Shown here: one piece after another, positions 1-5,932 of the stretch
Layout: the number at the start of each line of letters is the position of its first letter
Position numbering within the stretch: the first letter of the stretch is position 1
From: an uncultured archaeon
GTDB lineage: Archaea > Korarchaeota > Korarchaeia > Korarchaeales > Korarchaeaceae
Reading direction: 5' to 3'
Length of the DNA stretch: 7,444 bases
Assembly: GCA_938073845.1 (NCBI GenBank)
Contig: CALJEO010000023.1
Coordinates: 1 to 7,444, forward strand
Notes under the pieces: generated by a model
Databases searched by the model: none
What the model was told of the DNA's origin: nothing
Seen by the model: only the letters and a program-made list of their open reading frames with translations
Made by a program: the position numbers and the translations under genes

Positions 1-377
1 GCTACATAAACCTGGGGGACACGATGGTGATGCTCTCCGGATCGCTCTTCGGATCACTAGCAGGCTCACTCGCTGGGGGCATCGGCTCAGCTCTAGCTGA
101 TCTCCTCTCGGGATACGGTCACTGGGCTCCCTTCACACTAGTGATAAAGGGCGTCGAGGGCTACATCGCGGGCCTCTCGAAGGATAGGAAGGGCCTTTCT
201 AGGGTCCTGATACTGATATTAGCGGGTGCTGAGATGGTCCTAGGATACTTCTTAGTCGAGGTCTGGCTCTACGGGATCGGAGGGGCTCTTGCTGAGCTCC
301 CTGGGAACAGCTTTCAAGCTGCCTCCGGCATACTCTTCTCTTACATCCTGACCCCTGTGATAAGGAAGGTGCTCTGA
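1..377 (+). CDS. ECF transporter S component (3' part, 5' end outside window)
   Basis: This is the membrane substrate-binding subunit of an energy-coupling factor vitamin transporter. The reading frame is already open at base 3 and reads Y-I-N-L-G-D-T before the first internal Met at base 24, so the true start lies upstream. The INLGD motif, the small-residue helix with repeated GSLAG, and the stretch WAPFTLVIKGVEGYIAGL are typical of the ECF-type S components grouped with riboflavin-type transporters (Pfam PF07155-like). The visible part holds about four hydrophobic segments and ends in a short basic tail. Such proteins need an EcfT subunit and two EcfA ATPases, none of which is in the window. 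The substrate cannot be told; database labels of riboflavin for this family are often by default. It ends 3 bases before the PurM-like gene, which suggests co-transcription. Confidence 0.8.
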   Translation, partial: YINLGDTMVMLSGSLFGSLAGSLAGGIGSALADLLSGYGHWAPFTLVIKGVEGYIAGLSKDRKGLSRVLILILAGAEMVLGYFLVEVWLYGIGGALAELPGNSFQAASGILFSYILTPVIRKVL

Positions 378-380
378 GAG

Positions 381-1388
381 ATGATTAAGCTGAGGGGAAA
401 GCTACCCTTAGATTTTCTCTCTAGGGAGATCTTCCCGAGGCTACCCCTCCCCTTAAATGATAGTCGCGTGATCCTGGGGCCGGCGGTAGGGGAGGATGCG
501 GCCATACTCAAGGTGGGGGATGAGCTGCTAGCCATACATTCGGACCCCGTGACCGGTGGTGGAAAGCTAGCGGGATGGCTCTCCGTTTACGTTGCCTCCA
601 ACGATATAGCTACCAGGGGTGTGAGGCCCCTGTGGCTCCTTCCCGTCTTCCTCTTCAGGGAGGGGGCTGAGGAGAGCGAGATCTTGGGCCTGGTCGAGCA
701 GGTCGGTGAGGCAGCCAGGAGGATAGGGGCCAGCGTAATAGGGGGTCACACGGAGGTAACTCCCAATCTGAGCTTCAACATCGTGGTCACGACAGCTATA
801 GGGATGGGCAAGAGGATGCTCAGGACAGCGGATGCTAGGGAGGGTGATCTCATAGTGATGACTAAGGAGTGCGCTCTAGAAGGCACTGCAATCCTCTCGA
901 ATGAGTTGAGCGATGAGTTGAGGGCCAGGGGCTTAAGTCAGGGGGTCCTGGAGAGGGCCAGCAGGCTCATAGAGGAAATAAGTGTCCTTAAAGAGTCCAT
1001 GGTAGCTGCTGATTTCACTGGGGTTCACTCTATGCACGATCCGACTGAAGGCGGGATTCTAGGCGGTGTTCAGGAGCTAGCGACAGCATCTGGTTTGGGT
1101 TTCAGGATATACGAGGAAAGGATTCCCCTGAGGGAGGAGACGATCGGGATCTGCCGAAGCCTTAGCATAGATCCACTCAGGCTGATAAGTTCGGGGAGCC
1201 TCCTGATAGCCGTGGGTAGGGATACAGTAGAGGAGCTCCTCTCAGCCATTGAGCGGGCCGGTGTAAGGGCTAGCGTGATAGGCGAGCTTACGAGTAGGGA
1301 GAGAGGCATGGTTATCCTCAGGAGGGATGGAAGGGAGGAGGACATCTCTGAGCCCGTCCTGGACGAGCTCTGGAGGGTTCTGGGGTGA
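381..1388 (+). CDS. PurM/AIR synthase-related protein (HypE-like, no C-terminal Cys)
   Basis: This 335-residue protein belongs to the PurM/HypE/SelD/ThiL ATP-binding superfamily. Visible motifs, in order, are GEDAA (37-41), DPVTG (55-59), ND (74-75), GGHTEV (121-126), HDPTEGG (219-225) and SSGSLL near 268. The spacing matches the N-terminal AIRS and C-terminal AIRS_C domains over the whole length. HypE proteins end in PRIC, whose Cys carries the carbamoyl/cyano group; this one ends ELWRVLG, so it is not a canonical HypE, and no other hyp gene is near. It best fits the archaeal PurM-like subgroup of unknown function that starts with a GKLP-type segment. By family analogy it may use ATP to activate an amide or phosphorylate a small molecule; its substrate is unknown. 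The ATG start fits the family N-terminus. Only a weak GAG precedes it, consistent with translation following the upstream gene. Confidence 0.88.
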   Translation: MIKLRGKLPLDFLSREIFPRLPLPLNDSRVILGPAVGEDAAILKVGDELLAIHSDPVTGGGKLAGWLSVYVASNDIATRGVRPLWLLPVFLFREGAEESEILGLVEQVGEAARRIGASVIGGHTEVTPNLSFNIVVTTAIGMGKRMLRTADAREGDLIVMTKECALEGTAILSNELSDELRARGLSQGVLERASRLIEEISVLKESMVAADFTGVHSMHDPTEGGILGGVQELATASGLGFRIYEERIPLREETIGICRSLSIDPLRLISSGSLLIAVGRDTVEELLSAIERAGVRASVIGELTSRERGMVILRRDGREEDISEPVLDELWRVLG

Positions 1389-1398
1389 ACGACCCCCT

Positions 1399-1413
1399 GG
1401 TGAGGTCCTCACC
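1399..1413. repeat. Perfect 15-base palindrome in spacer before etfB
   Basis: GGTGAGG-T-CCTCACC is perfectly self-complementary around one central base. It lies 10 bases after the stop of the PurM-like gene and just upstream of the etfB TATA-like box. A second complementary pair overlaps it: GGGGTGA at 1382-1388, which includes the stop codon, and TCACCCC at 1409-1415. As RNA it could form a hairpin with a 3-base loop (6-bp stem) or a longer-range stem. As DNA it resembles a dimer-binding operator. No U-run follows on the + strand, so it is not an obvious terminator. Confidence 0.55.
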
Positions 1414-1429
1414 CCACCCCTAAAAATTA

Positions 1430-1440
1430 AAAAATATAAC
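1430..1440 (+). promoter_or_regulatory. TATA-like box for etfBA
   Basis: An A/T-only tract begins at 1421 and ends in AAAATATAA (1431-1439). Its TATA core is centred about 26 bases before the GTG start of etfB. In archaea the TATA box sits about 25-30 bases before the transcription start, so a leaderless or nearly leaderless etfBA mRNA is expected. A GGTGA at 1454-1458 could instead serve as a close ribosome binding site. Confidence 0.6.
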
Positions 1441-1461
1441 ACTTGAGGGGCTCGGTGAACC

Positions 1462-2223
1462 GTGTTGGAGGTAGTCGTCTGCGTGAAGCTCGCTTACGAT
1501 GAGACCCAGATACCCGTGGAGGGGGATATACTTTTACTTGAGAGGGCCCCCGTTAAGGTGAGTGACATAGACAGGAACGCTATAGAGGAAGCGGTGAGGA
1601 TCAAGGAGAAACTAGGAGGTACGGTTACTGCCATAACGGTCGTGACGGGCCCTTACGATGAGACCGTGCTCAACGAAGCCATTGCGATGGGGGTTGACAG
1701 GGCCGTGATCGTGGAGGGGCTCAGGGAGCACAACCCGCTCAAGACAGCTAGGGCGGTGGCGGAGACACTCAGGAGGAAGGGTATTAAATACGATCTGATC
1801 CTCTGTGGTGAAGGATCTTCCGATCAGTACAGCTGTGCCTTCGCTCCCGCACTCGCGGAGTACCTCTCTATCCCTGTTTTAACATTCGTTGGGAAGCTAG
1901 AGGTCGATGGAAACTGTGTGAGGGCTGAGAGGTTTCTGGAGACCGGTTATGAGAGGGTCGAGAGCGATCTTCCCGCCATCGTGTCCGTCACATCTGAGAT
2001 AAACGAGCCGAGGATCCCGAGCGTCCTTCAGGTGATGAAGGCCGGGAGGAAGGAGAAGGTCCAAGTGAGGTCTGAGGAGCTGGATTTAACTGCCCCTGAA
2101 TTGAAGGTATCTGAGATCAGGGCTTACGTGAGGGAGAGGCTCAGGAAGAAGCTAGATGGAGGTATGGAAACTGCTCTTAAGGAGATCTTGGAGATCCTGA
2201 GGGAGAAGGGGGTGATCTCATGA
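1462..2223 (+). CDS. etfB: Electron transfer flavoprotein beta subunit
   Basis: This is the beta (FixA-type) subunit of the soluble heterodimeric electron transfer flavoprotein, which carries electrons on FAD between dehydrogenases and a quinone- or ferredoxin-linked acceptor. The 253 residues show the ETF fold from the start: VVVCVK (4-9), D-x-x-A-IEEA-x-R-IKE (37-49), the nucleotide-loop region GPYDETVLNEAIAMGVDRA (63-81), the DLILCGEGSSDQYS segment near 111-124, and the family signature NEPRIPSVLQVMKA near 180-193. The start is a GTG, supported by the family N-terminus and by the TATA-like box 26 bases upstream. The last bases overlap the etfA start, so the two are co-translated. The window holds no partner dehydrogenase, FixC or FixX, so the electron donor and acceptor are unknown, as is whether it bifurcates. 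Confidence 0.93.
   Translation: MLEVVVCVKLAYDETQIPVEGDILLLERAPVKVSDIDRNAIEEAVRIKEKLGGTVTAITVVTGPYDETVLNEAIAMGVDRAVIVEGLREHNPLKTARAVAETLRRKGIKYDLILCGEGSSDQYSCAFAPALAEYLSIPVLTFVGKLEVDGNCVRAERFLETGYERVESDLPAIVSVTSEINEPRIPSVLQVMKAGRKEKVQVRSEELDLTAPELKVSEIRAYVRERLRKKLDGGMETALKEILEILREKGVIS
2211..2217 (+). promoter_or_regulatory. Strong ribosome binding site for etfA
   Basis: GGTGATC inside the last codons of etfB matches the complement of the conserved archaeal 16S rRNA 3' end (GAUCACCUCC). It sits 2 bases before the etfA ATG and fixes that start. It indicates re-initiation within the etfBA mRNA. Confidence 0.65.
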
Positions 2224-3095
2224 GGGCCCTGCTGATATCGGATTCCCTCAACTTACCCAAGCTGCTCTCCCCGGTCTCCGAACTCAAGCCCAGCTACGTG
2301 GAAGCGATAACCAACGCGGACTCCCCTGTAAGCGTCGACAGGCTTCTCATCCTGAAGGGGGATATTACAAACGATTGCTGGGTCGATGTAGCCTCGGAGA
2401 GAGCTAAGGGGTTCGATCTGATAGCACTTCCAGCGAGCAGAGATATGAGGGAAGTGGCTGCGAGGATAGCGGCTAGGCTGGGGCTTCCTTACGTTTCTGG
2501 TGTGACTCAGGTGAGCATAGATGATGACATCAAGGCCTCAAGGCTCTGCTTCGGGGGCAGGGGTTTGGAGCTCATATCCGTTAAGCTTCCCTCAGTCCTG
2601 AGCTTCGATCTGAGTGCATTCGAGCCCTCTACGGGTAGCCCGAGGAGCAAGGAGGAGCTCGGGCCCAGATGTGATCGGAGGATGAGGGTCCTGGAGAGGA
2701 GGGGGAAGGTCGCTGAGGTCGACCTCTCGAAGGCAGAAACGATAGTCTCCGTTGGGAGGGGTTTGAAGAGGAAGGAGGATCTTGAGATCATAAGGAAGCT
2801 CGCAAGCCTTTTAGGGGCTGAGATCGCATGCACCAGGCCTATCTCAGCCGACCTGAAGTGGCTACCTGAGGAGAGGCACGTCGGCATGACGGGAGTGAGG
2901 GTCAGGCCGAGGCTTTACCTGGCCTTAGGTATCTCGGGCCAGATACAGCACGTGGTCGGTTTCAGAGACGCCGAAACTGTGGTATCTGTGAATGTAGATC
3001 CCGAGGCTCCAATAGGGGAGGTGAGCGATTACTTCGTGATAGCAGATCTCTACGAGTTCGTTCCAAAACTGATAGAGGCGTTGGAGAGGAAGTGA
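2220..3095 (+). CDS. etfA: Electron transfer flavoprotein alpha subunit
   Basis: This is the alpha (FixB-type) subunit, which binds the FAD of the EtfAB heterodimer. At 291 residues it is shorter than the usual 310-330; the N-terminal domain is compact. The C-terminal FAD domain is complete: GRGLK (179-183), TR at 205-206 matching the flavin-contacting Ser/Thr-Arg, W-L-P-E-E-R-H-V-G-M-T-G (214-225), GISGQIQH (237-244) and NVDPEAPIGEVSDY from 258. The Arg, Thr and His that normally contact the isoalloxazine ring are therefore present. The position after API is Gly where Phe is usual, a mild change. The ATG overlaps the etfB stop (ATGA), preceded by a strong GGTGATC site. The stop codon touches the stop of the convergent gene on the other strand, leaving no room for a terminator between them. 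Confidence 0.94.
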   Translation: MRALLISDSLNLPKLLSPVSELKPSYVEAITNADSPVSVDRLLILKGDITNDCWVDVASERAKGFDLIALPASRDMREVAARIAARLGLPYVSGVTQVSIDDDIKASRLCFGGRGLELISVKLPSVLSFDLSAFEPSTGSPRSKEELGPRCDRRMRVLERRGKVAEVDLSKAETIVSVGRGLKRKEDLEIIRKLASLLGAEIACTRPISADLKWLPEERHVGMTGVRVRPRLYLALGISGQIQHVVGFRDAETVVSVNVDPEAPIGEVSDYFVIADLYEFVPKLIEALERK

Positions 3096-4295
3096 TCACT
3101 CCAGTAGCTTCCCGCCGAGTATCTGGATCGCGTCATCCATCCCCTCCTCATTCCCTATCAATATGAGCTGATCCCCATCCATGAGGAGCTCATTATCGCT
3201 GGGACCGTATATCCATCTCAGCCCTCTTTTCACGGCCAGCACCCACACGCCAGTGCTCTCCTCAAGGTTGAGATCTCCTATCCTCCTCCCCACAGCCTCG
3301 CTCTCCTCGTCCAGCACCACCCTCTTGATGGTGTCCTCGCTCTCCTCAACCACGAGCTCCAGCACGGGATGAGCTGTTATTCCCCTCTCTACGAGCGATG
3401 CTATGGAGTATGCGGCATCTCCGACTCTCTCGGAGGAGGAAGCCGCCCTGACTATTGGGATTATCTCCTTTGGGTCCCTGAAGGATCCCATTGAGGAGAA
3501 CACGATCTCATAAACCCTATCTTCCAACTCATCCAGCTCCTCCTCGAGTTTCTTGACCTCCAGGGCCATCTCCATGTTATTGTAGAATATCGAAGCATAT
3601 GATAGGTAGAGGGACAGCTCGGAGAGGCTCCTCATGCTGCTCAGCACTTCAGCTAAGCCTCTCATCTCCTCGCTCATCTCCTCGATAGGTAACTTAGGTG
3701 CGTAATCCCTCCTCCCGTACCCTGAGGCGAGGGTCCTGAGGTTCTCCAGGCTCTCCTCAGTACCTTCCACGAGCAGTAGGTCGCCCTCCCTTATCTCGAA
3801 CCTCTTCGGGATCTCATAGATCCATCTCCCGCTCCTCTTCAGGGCCAGCACCTCACAGCCGACTAGGTTGACGGGATCCTCGAGGTGCTCGCCGCTCATG
3901 GAGATCAGGGGAGAGCCCTCCTCCACCCTGATAAGTCCTATCATCTCATCCGCCTTGTAGAACATCCAGCTGAGCACGGGGTGCATCGGGAAACGCTTGA
4001 TCACCAGCCCAGCTAGATCAGCCATGGCATCGGATACCTCATCTACCGCTACGCCTATGTCGAGCAGACCGGCCAGCGCATCAGCCTCCCTCCTGGAAGC
4101 CCCGGACATAACCGCCACCCTGAAGAGCTCGTGCGATAGGGAGTCAAGTTCCTGCTCAAGTATGAATACCTCGTTAGCTAGCTCCTCATCGTTGTACATG
4201 AGGGATGCGTAAGCGAGACTCAAGGCGAACTCGGATGTGTCTTTCATCTCCAAAAGTATCTCTTTAACGCTCTTCACCTCAGTATCCGATCTCAT
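3096..4295 (-). CDS. Tandem PhoU-TrkA_C protein (COG3273-like)
   Basis: This 399-residue soluble protein is an internal duplication. Each half is an acidic helical PhoU-like bundle followed by a TrkA_C (RCK_C) ligand-binding domain: roughly 10-105 and 115-195, then 208-305 and 320-397. The halves align by eye: LSLAYASLMYN (25-35) with LYLSYASIFYN, HPVL in both, and VLALKRSGRWIY with VLAVKRGLRWIY. Each RCK_C ends with a GD-LLLVEG or GD-QLILIGN strand. TrkA_C domains bind small ligands such as nucleotides and gate potassium or other cation transporters. The combination with PhoU is known as an uncharacterised archaeal family often considered a transporter regulator. No membrane helix is visible and no transporter adjoins it, so its partner is unknown. 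The ATG start has a TATA-like box 27 bases upstream and no clear ribosome site, suggesting a leaderless mRNA. Confidence 0.87.
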   Translation of the reverse strand: MRSDTEVKSVKEILLEMKDTSEFALSLAYASLMYNDEELANEVFILEQELDSLSHELFRVAVMSGASRREADALAGLLDIGVAVDEVSDAMADLAGLVIKRFPMHPVLSWMFYKADEMIGLIRVEEGSPLISMSGEHLEDPVNLVGCEVLALKRSGRWIYEIPKRFEIREGDLLLVEGTEESLENLRTLASGYGRRDYAPKLPIEEMSEEMRGLAEVLSSMRSLSELSLYLSYASIFYNNMEMALEVKKLEEELDELEDRVYEIVFSSMGSFRDPKEIIPIVRAASSSERVGDAAYSIASLVERGITAHPVLELVVEESEDTIKRVVLDEESEAVGRRIGDLNLEESTGVWVLAVKRGLRWIYGPSDNELLMDGDQLILIGNEEGMDDAIQILGGKLLE

Positions 4296-4318
4296 TCCCA
4301 GGGGTCGTGTAAACTTAG

Positions 4319-4330
4319 TTATAAAAATTT
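4319..4330 (-). promoter_or_regulatory. TATA-like box for the PhoU-TrkA_C gene
   Basis: Read on the - strand this is AAATTTTTATAA, centred about 27 bases before the ATG at 4295. This is the spacing expected for a leaderless archaeal transcript. The 82-base gap between manC and this gene also implies an independent promoter. The T-run could additionally help end the manC transcript, but that is speculative. Confidence 0.6.
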
Positions 4331-4377
4331 ATGTATCTTCGCGGGGAGAGTGAGGGCGCAATCAAGACGACCGAGGG

Positions 4378-5742
4378 TCACTTCAGGAACTCGACATCAT
4401 CCGGTCCTAAATACTCCCCCGTCGCTATCTCTATCACCTCAAGCGGTATCCTTCCGACGTTCGCCAGGGTGTGGGGTGCGCCCAGGGGTATCCTGATTCC
4501 CTCCCCTCTGGACAGTATCCTCTCACTCCCATCCAAGGTGACCTTGGCGGTGCCGCTAAGCACTTGCCAGTACACGAACCTGTGGAAGTGCCTCTTCGGA
4601 CCCAGGGACCTTCCAGGATACAGCTTCAACCTACTGACCTCGTAGCCATCGCTAGTCAACAGTATAGTCTTCGTCCCCCAGCTCTCATACCTCACCCTGT
4701 GCTCCATCACCTCAGGCAGCCTCTCCTCGAGCATACCCTCGACCAGCTCCCTCAGGTTCTGCCCACTGCCCTTGGGCATCACCAGGATGGCATCCTCGTC
4801 ATCCACGACTATCATATCGCTCACATCGACCAGAGCGACCAGTCTCTTCGAGAGTATCAAGTTGTTCCTGGAGTTTGAGTACCTGACCCTCCCACTCCTC
4901 GCATTACCCTCCTGGTCCTTCTGAAGCAGATCGTAGACGGATTCAAAGCTCCCCAAGTCACTCCAGCCGAGTCCTTCGGACAGGACAGCAGCTAGTCTCT
5001 CAGGGACCTTGGAGAGGGTACCTGAGCTCACGTCTATGCTCTGAACGTACCTATAAGCCTCCTCAATATCATCGAACCTCCTGATAGGGTCAGTTACACC
5101 AGGCAGCGTTTTCTCCATGAGTTCCATCATTAAGGATGTTCTAAACACCATTATTAGGGTGTTCCAAGCCCAGTTTCCTTCTTCAAGCATCCTCACGGCT
5201 TCATCAAACTCCGGCTTCTCCCTGAACCCCCTGACCTCGCTGACCCCCTCCATCAGCTCACCCCCCAGCTTCACGTATCCCAAACCGGGCTCCGGCCTGG
5301 AAGGGGGGACCGTTATGAGGACGGCCCTGCCGAGGTTCACGGCAGCTAAAGCCTTGGAATAAGCTTTGAGCAACTCTGAATCGTTTGAAATCACGTGATC
5401 CGACGGAAGGAGCAGGGTTACTGAGTCTGAACCGTATCTCTCGCTTATCCTCATCAAGCTGTAGTAAATAGCTGGAGCAGTGTTCCTTCTCTCGGGCTCA
5501 AGTATGAGATCACTCTCCTCCAGACTTATGCCGATCTCCTCAGCCTGGCCGATAGCTAGGTACTTGTAGAGGTTCGAGGTCACCACGACGATCCTGTCTG
5601 CCATCAGCCTGGCTCTCCTCAGGGACTGCTGATAGGTCGAGGTCTCACCCATTATCTTGGCGAACTGCTTCGGGAAGTCCTTCCTACTGAGCGGCCAAAG
5701 CCTGGTTCCGAACCCCCCCGCTAGGATTAGGGACACTCTCAT
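4378..5742 (-). CDS. manC: Mannose-1-phosphate guanylyltransferase / mannose-6-phosphate isomerase-like protein
   Basis: The N-terminal domain makes GDP-mannose from mannose-1-phosphate and GTP, for glycans and glycolipids. From the ATG at 5742 the protein has 454 residues: LAGGFGTRLWPLSR (7-20), FPKQF (23-27), LPSDHVI with the metal-binding Asp (112-118), FREKP (173-177), WN (193-194) and GWSDLGS (259-265). A cupin domain of the type II phosphomannose isomerase class follows, about 345-454. Its WG at 355-356, SGTAKV (396-401), PLGAPH (419-424) and ending TGEYLGPDDVEF are typical. However, the metal site reads K-R-H-F-H-R-F-V-Y-W (383-392) where the family has Q-M-H-H-H-R-A-E-H-W, so a Gln and a Glu ligand are replaced. 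Isomerase activity is therefore doubtful. An in-frame ATG at 5763 adds 7 residues; I prefer 5742 because the family starts just before ILAGG, GGGGAT precedes it, and the TATA-like box lies about 31 bases upstream. No manB is nearby. Confidence 0.9.
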   Translation of the reverse strand: MRVSLILAGGFGTRLWPLSRKDFPKQFAKIMGETSTYQQSLRRARLMADRIVVVTSNLYKYLAIGQAEEIGISLEESDLILEPERRNTAPAIYYSLMRISERYGSDSVTLLLPSDHVISNDSELLKAYSKALAAVNLGRAVLITVPPSRPEPGLGYVKLGGELMEGVSEVRGFREKPEFDEAVRMLEEGNWAWNTLIMVFRTSLMMELMEKTLPGVTDPIRRFDDIEEAYRYVQSIDVSSGTLSKVPERLAAVLSEGLGWSDLGSFESVYDLLQKDQEGNARSGRVRYSNSRNNLILSKRLVALVDVSDMIVVDDEDAILVMPKGSGQNLRELVEGMLEERLPEVMEHRVRYESWGTKTILLTSDGYEVSRLKLYPGRSLGPKRHFHRFVYWQVLSGTAKVTLDGSERILSRGEGIRIPLGAPHTLANVGRIPLEVIEIATGEYLGPDDVEFLK

Positions 5743-5768
5743 GGGATCCCCTTGATAGCTCATGCCTC

Positions 5769-5777
5769 TATTTAATA
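5769..5777 (-). promoter_or_regulatory. TATA-like box for manC
   Basis: On the - strand this reads TATTAAATA. It is about 31 bases before the ATG at 5742 but only about 10 before the ATG at 5763. This argues for the shorter protein with a leader of a few bases. It lies in the AT-rich divergent spacer shared with the ArsA-like gene. Confidence 0.5.
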
Positions 5778-5826
5778 GTTTTTAGCGGCGAATTATCAAT
5801 AAAATTTTGATGAACCCTTTTTAACA

Positions 5827-5839
5827 AATATATTTTAAC
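5827..5839 (+). promoter_or_regulatory. TATA-like box for the ArsA-like gene
   Basis: AAATATATTTTAA is the strongest TATA-like sequence on the + strand of the divergent spacer. Transcription would begin near 5858, giving a leader of about 75 bases before the ATG at 5933. A weaker candidate, ATTAAAAG at 5903-5910, lies about 27 bases before that ATG and would give a leaderless mRNA. Sequence alone does not decide between them. Confidence 0.45.
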
Positions 5840-5921
5840 TTAATTTGCGTGACAATTGAATTTGATTACATTAAGTTCCGGTCAGGTGACCTCGATATTA
5901 TCATTAAAAGCTTTGACATAC

Positions 5922-5927
5922 AGGTGG
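5922..5927 (+). promoter_or_regulatory. Ribosome binding site deciding the ArsA-like start
   Basis: AGGTGG lies 5 bases before the ATG at 5933 and pairs well with the archaeal 16S 3' end. The upstream in-frame GTG at 5849 has only T/A-rich sequence before it. This supports 5933 as the start. Confidence 0.55.
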
Positions 5928-5932
5928 ACCTG

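Noticed and set aside
381..1388. Calling the PurM-like gene hypE or thiL
   Set aside because: There is no C-terminal PRIC for HypE, and the N-terminal pattern and HDPTEGG region fit the HypE-like PurM subgroup better than ThiL.
1399..1440. Intrinsic terminator after the PurM-like gene
   Set aside because: The palindrome is followed by A-rich, not T-rich, + strand sequence, which is better explained as the etfBA promoter.
3997..4212. Ser/Thr-rich + strand frame opposite the PhoU-TrkA_C gene
   Set aside because: Low-complexity product typical of an antisense shadow of an acidic helical protein; no start signal seen.
4331..4878. Open frames on the + strand within 4331-4878
   Set aside because: They lie antisense to manC, whose - strand frame carries clear conserved motifs; the + strand products show no recognisable domain.
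5849..5932. 28-residue N-terminal extension of the ArsA-like protein from a GTG start
   Set aside because: The stretch is AT-rich and unlike the neighbouring coding sequence, has no ribosome site before the GTG, and precedes the normal family N-terminus. AGGTGG sits 5 bases before the ATG at 5933.
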